Source: Nemania diffusa
Taxonomy: Eukaryota > Ascomycota > Sordariomycetes > Xylariales > Xylariaceae
Length of the DNA: 64,000 bases
Assembly (NCBI GenBank): GCA_038501195.1
Contig: JBBPUQ010000001.1
Location: 5,952,001-6,016,000, forward strand
Direction: 5' to 3'
Shown piece by piece: positions 59,101 through 64,000 of the stretch. A program made the translations under genes and the position numbers. Position 1 is the stretch's first letter; the number at the start of each line of letters is the position of its first letter. The notes below the pieces were generated by a model. The model was given only the letters and a program-made list of their open reading frames with translations, was not told where the DNA came from and made no database searches.

Positions 59101-59484
59101 ATAAGTAATATATAGTTAATAATATATATTATATAAAACTAAAGCTTAAAAAAAAAAAGAATTTTTTTCGAAATATATATAAAATAAATATATATAAGTA
59201 TATTAATACTTTTTTAAATTCTAACTTTTAAATTTTAATAATTATTTTTTTTTTTAGTTTAAGTTATTTTTAATTTAATTATAAAAATTAATTATAAATT
59301 AATTGATTTAAATATATAAATTAATTAATTAACTTGTTAGTTTAATTGATTAAAAATGTAAACAATATATAGTTATATATAAATATTTAAATATTTTATA
59401 AGTTGTTAATTTTTAAAAGTAATTTATATTTTCGTTAATATAGCTTTATATATAAACAAAAATATATAAAGCTATAAATTTATT

Positions 59485-59521
<37 letters not shown>

Positions 59522-62500
59522 TACTATTAATTTTATTAATTTTTGTTTAATAAATTTTTTTTTACTATTTGTACTTATTTTTAAATCATTTTTATATTTT
59601 TTTTTTTTTTTTTTTATATTTTATTTATTACTACTATTTTTAATATATTTTTTTACTATTAAACTGTTTATATTTATAACTGCTAATTTAAATATTAAAA
59701 CAAGTTTTAAACTATAGTTGTTTTATTAATATATTACTTTTGTTTTAAATGTTTTTATAACTTTTTTTAGTTTAAAAATACTGAACTTTTAAAAATTTGC
59801 TACTTTTTTAAAAACTTAGAAAATTTTATATATAATAGTTGCTAAAAAAGCTACAATATTTATAAATTTATAAATAGTTTTATTTTTGTTTCAGTTTTAT
59901 TTTGCTATTAAAAAATTAGTTATTTGTTATAATAACTTTTAATATAGTTTGTTTATATAAAATTTTAAAATTTAATATTAACTTATTTAATTTAAAACAA
60001 AAAAATAATAACAATTTAAGCAGTATTATTATTTATAATAAAAAAAAAAGCTATATTTAATATATTTTGGTTTAGTTTTGCTATAAAATTACTAAAACAT
60101 AGTTTTACTTTTTAAAGTTTTTTTGCTGCATTTTTTTTTTATACTATATTACTTTTTGCTTTATTAATAAAGTTTCTGTTATAAAAATAAACTGTTTTAT
60201 TTATATTTATTGCTAATTTTAATATTAATTACTAACTTTAAAACATTATTATTAAATATTAATTTTTAGTTTATTAGTATAAAACTTTAGTTTAATAAAT
60301 TATTGCTTTTTTTGTTACTAATGTTATAAGTGAACTATTTTATTTATTTTTTACTTTTATTTTTAATTTAAATAAAACATTAATTAATATATCTAATACT
60401 GCTATATTATTATATTTTATTTGTAGCTTTTTAATATTAATTATATAGCTTAATTTTTAACTATATATTATTTTATAAAAAAAATAAAAGTAATTTATTA
60501 TAAAAATAATAATAATATAAAATATTTTAAAGTTTGTAAAAAGTTTATAACGTTTTAAAATGTTTTTAAATTTGTTTTTTAAGTTTTTTAATAAAGTTTT
60601 ATATATAATTTACTAATAAAACATAAATTATTATTTAAAAAAATAAGTTCGATTTTTATTATATAAACTTTTTTGTAAAAGTTTTAGTTTATTTTATTTT
60701 GTTAGCTTTTTTAACAATTTTAAACAATTAATTAAAAAGTTTTTTTAACAGTTTTAATATGTTTTTATTATAATATTATAAATAGTTTTTTTTATAGTTT
60801 TGCTAGTTTATTTTTTTTATGTTTTTTTTTTTTTTTTTTAAAGTTTATAATAGCTTTAGCAATAAATATATTAGTAATTAATACTTATTAATTATATTTA
60901 ATTAACTAGTTTTTTTACTTAATTTTATAATATAGATTTTTTTTATAAATATGTTTTTTTATTATATTTTTTATTTTTTATTTTATATTATTATTTTTTA
61001 AATTAAACATAAATAATTTATTTATATTATTAGTTTTTTAAAGTTTTAATAATTAAACAAAAAATATGTTGTAAAAACAGATATATTATACAAAAAAACA
61101 AAAGCAATAAGTTTATAAACTAATTTTACTAATAATTTTAAATAGTTCAATATATTTAAAAGCTAGCTTATAGTAATACTTTTTAAATTTAAAGTATTTA
61201 ATTAATAAAACAACTAATTAATTTATTTTATAGCTTATTAATTTATATTTGTTATTATAATATTTTGTTTAGTTTTTAATTATATTTTGTTATTATTTTG
61301 TTAATTTATTTTTAATAGCTTTTAATTTATTTAATTGATTTTATATTACTAGTACTTTTTTTAAAGTAAAATTATTTTTAATAAATAATTTGAATTTTAA
61401 TATATAGCTATATAAAGTTTAAAAAAGTAAAATATTAATAGTTAAATTAATTGCTAAATTTATAGTAAAAAAAGTTTGAAATAATAATTAAAACTAATTG
61501 ACTTGTTTAATAAAAATAAAACATTTTAAATAACATTTAATTATTTAGTTTATATACTTTATTTAATTATTAGTTTTAAAATAAAATATAACTAAATAAT
61601 GTTTTTTAATTTTAATATAATAATATAAATTAAACTAAAAATTATTAATAAATATAAAACTTTAATTAATAATTATTTTAATAAAGCTTTTAAATTTATA
61701 CTTTATTTTTTAATAAAATAAAATAGTTAATTATATAGCTGTTATAATTATATAAATAAATAATAAATATATTAGTTTAATAAATCAATTTATAATTATT
61801 AATATAAAATTTATATAACTGCTTTTATAAAAAGTTTTTAATAAACTAGTTATAAAGTTTATAAATAGTTTTTATATAAGTTTAATAAATATTAACAAAT
61901 TATTTAATTTATTATATTTTTAGTAGTATTTTGTTTTAAACTTGAAACAAATAATACAGCTTTTTATATAACTTTATATATTACGTTTTAAATTTTATTA
62001 ATAGAACTTTTTTTAAAAAAATTCTAAAATACATTTTTAACTAAAATAATTTGTAAAAAAGTCGTTGTAATATAATTCAATTAATTAAAAATAAATTAAT
62101 TTTTTAAAAAATATATAAACTTTTTTGTTATAAAAAATTAAAAAATTTTAAATTAACTATTAACTTTTTATAACTAAACTATTTTTAATTCGTTTAAAAA
62201 TTTGTTAATATTTAAAATTTCTTTTTTAAACGTTTTAAATTAATAATTTAAAACTTTAATTAGCTTTTAAATTTTAAATATTTTTTTTTATAATAGTTAT
62301 TTATATTTATATATATATAACTAACTAAATAAAAATCAATTGTTTAAAAAAGTAGTATTTAATACAAACTTTTTTAACTAATACTTTTAAATATTAATTT
62401 TTAATAGTTATATATTATATAGTAATTTTTTTTTTTAATATAAAAAAAAAATTTATATTAAAAAATATATTATTTATATAATTAAAACAATATAAAAAAA

Positions 62501-64000
62501 AATCAGCTTTATTTTGCTTTTTTTTTTATATTTAATAATAAAGTTAAAAAAAGCTAAATAAATATATTATTAAACTTGCTTTTTATTTAGTTTTAGCATT
62601 TTTATAAAAGCTTAAAAGTTATTATAATTAATTAATATTTTAATAAATAATTTGCTTTTTTATAAATAATAACACTAATATTTAAAGCTTTTAATAATAG
62701 TTAATATTTTTTTGTTTAATATATTTTAGTTTAATTTTTAATTAAAAAACTTTTAAAAATAAAACAAAACTAGTTGTTATTATTTTTGATTATTTTTTTA
62801 TAATAAATTACTTATAAATGCAGCTTTAAATATATCAATTTTTACTAATATTTGTTTTTTAAAATTAAAATATATAAAAAAAATAGCTTTTTTAAATAAA
62901 TTTTATAATTGTTTAAAAATATACTTTTTTAAACTATTTAAAAAAATTTAACTTTTTTTTGTTTTAGTTATGTTTTTTTTTAAATATTAATATAATAAAA
63001 CAGCAACTAAAAAATACTTTTTAATAAAATAGCAGTAAAAGTTACAAAATTTTAAAAATTGCTATAGCTTATAACAAAAATTAAAAAAAAGCTATTTTTT
63101 AATAGTGTTAATTTATAAAAAGTCTATTTTAATTTTTTTGTTTAAAATAATATAACTTAAAAATTTTAGTTTATATTAATAAAATTAGCATTTAAAAAGT
63201 TTAATATATAATTTAGTTTTTTAAAGTTTTTTAATAATATTTTAAACATAATTTATATATAAATTTCTGTTTAAAAAAAAAACAAACATATTATTAAAAT
63301 ATATTATATAAAAAATATTTAAAATATTATTAAATAGTTTTTATATATAATTTTAAAAAGTAGCAAAAATGTTATATAAATTTATAAATATAACTAAAAA
63401 TTTATAGTATTTATAACGTATATAAAACGCTGTTTTTTATTTATTTCTTTTTTAAATTTGTATACAATAATAAATATTTTTAAAATTAATTTTCGAAAAT
63501 ATTTTTACATATATAATTTTATTTAATATTTTTAAAATAAATAAAAAAATAAAGCAATTTTTCTGCAAAACTTTGTTAAATTTTTTATAGTTAATATAAA
63601 AATGTAAAGTTTTATTTTTTTTAAATATAAAAAATATTAGTACTTTTATAAAACTTTTTAATTTTTTGATTTTTTTGTTTTTTATTATTTTTTATAGTTA
63701 ATTTTTTAGTTTTTATAATTTGTTTTAAGTTAAAAAATAAATAAAATAATAAAGTACTATTATATTTTTTTATAAATTAATTAATAAGTTGTTTTAATAA
63801 ATATAAAAAAGTATATTAATATTAAAAATATTGAAAAATTTAAATAAGTTTTAAAACTTTTTTAAAACTAAATTAAAACTTATAAAAGTTAGTTTTATTT
63901 TTATTTCTTTTAAAAATAAAAGCTTAAACAAAATAATAATTGCTTAATAATACTTTTTATTTTAACAAGTTTATATAAATTTTTAAAATAATAATAATTT
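56105..64000. repeat. Large A/T-rich RIP-type block, continues past window end
   Basis: Nearly 7.9 kb without a supported frame. From about 56200 to 59050 the sequence is almost purely A and T; from about 59150 on some G and C remain (mainly in GC, GT, AC context), suggesting at least two relics of different age. About 59050-59150 and 59160-59230 align with 38850-38935 and 39125-39190. A run of 31 T lies at 59488-59518. No terminal repeats could be paired inside the window, so element limits are unknown. Confidence 0.7.
59488..59518 (+). repeat. Homopolymer of 31 T
   Basis: Uninterrupted run of T between ATTAAC and AAGTAC. It could be the poly-A tail of a minus-strand retroposed element or simple slippage; a target duplication cannot be recognised in this A/T-rich context. 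Confidence 0.7.

Overview
The window is nuclear DNA from a filamentous ascomycete (Pezizomycotina, possibly Sordariomycetes). The evidence is short GT-AG introns of about 50-150 bases, fungal-only families (rhodopsin-like membrane proteins, DUF3433, DUF1996, DUF7924), gene-poor A/T blocks typical of repeat-induced point mutation (RIP), and gene islands of ordinary composition between them. Exon structures below were assembled by hand from reading frames and splice signals. Where exon lengths sum to whole codons and the joined protein matches family expectation, the model is considered reliable.

Layout. 1-1034: 3' part of a rhodopsin-like membrane protein gene. 1182-6170: a solo LTR (5-bp target duplication AGGTT) split by a 4.8-kb A/T-rich element with terminal inverted repeats. 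6350-15580: a small oxidative cluster with a short-chain dehydrogenase (minus strand), divergent from a secreted FAD-linked oxidase, then two cytochromes P450 (plus strand). No polyketide, peptide or terpene synthase is present, so this is either the edge or a fragment of a biosynthetic cluster, or a catabolic/tailoring group. 16274-19095: a secreted HExxH metalloprotease and an unrecognised single-exon gene. 19260-22085: a repeat nursery holding a 229-bp MITE, two copies of a tRNA-like Pol III repeat, a GGTA/GGTC minisatellite and an 802-bp fold-back element. 22253-23769: a DUF7924 gene (possible PD-(D/E)XK nuclease fold).

23972-35726: a 203-bp-LTR retrotransposon (target duplication AATCT) with a second LTR retrotransposon (308-bp LTRs, duplication ATTAT) nested in it. 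35777-40997: a larger element bounded by inverted repeats related to those of the 229-bp MITE; inside it lie a deleted copy of the nested retrotransposon, a solo LTR and small unmutated islands. 42994-49195: a DUF3433 membrane-protein gene broken by two transposons, a 646-bp hAT-like element near the N-terminus (8-bp duplication TTTAACAT) and a 1.9-kb element near the C-terminus (TA or TTAA duplication). 49708-55300: normal genes, all on the minus strand: a DUF1996 secreted protein, phosphoglucomutase and oligoribonuclease. From about 56105 to the end: another A/T block, of which roughly 56200-59050 has almost no G or C.

The most notable results are the DUF3433 gene with two precisely mapped insertions, the fully resolved nested retrotransposons, an empty-site comparison for a solo LTR, a MITE family with a candidate long relative, and a hand-sampled hint that surviving cytosines in the 24-35 kb block are nearly all preceded by a purine. 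No CRISPR, bacterial-type operon or rRNA gene was seen.
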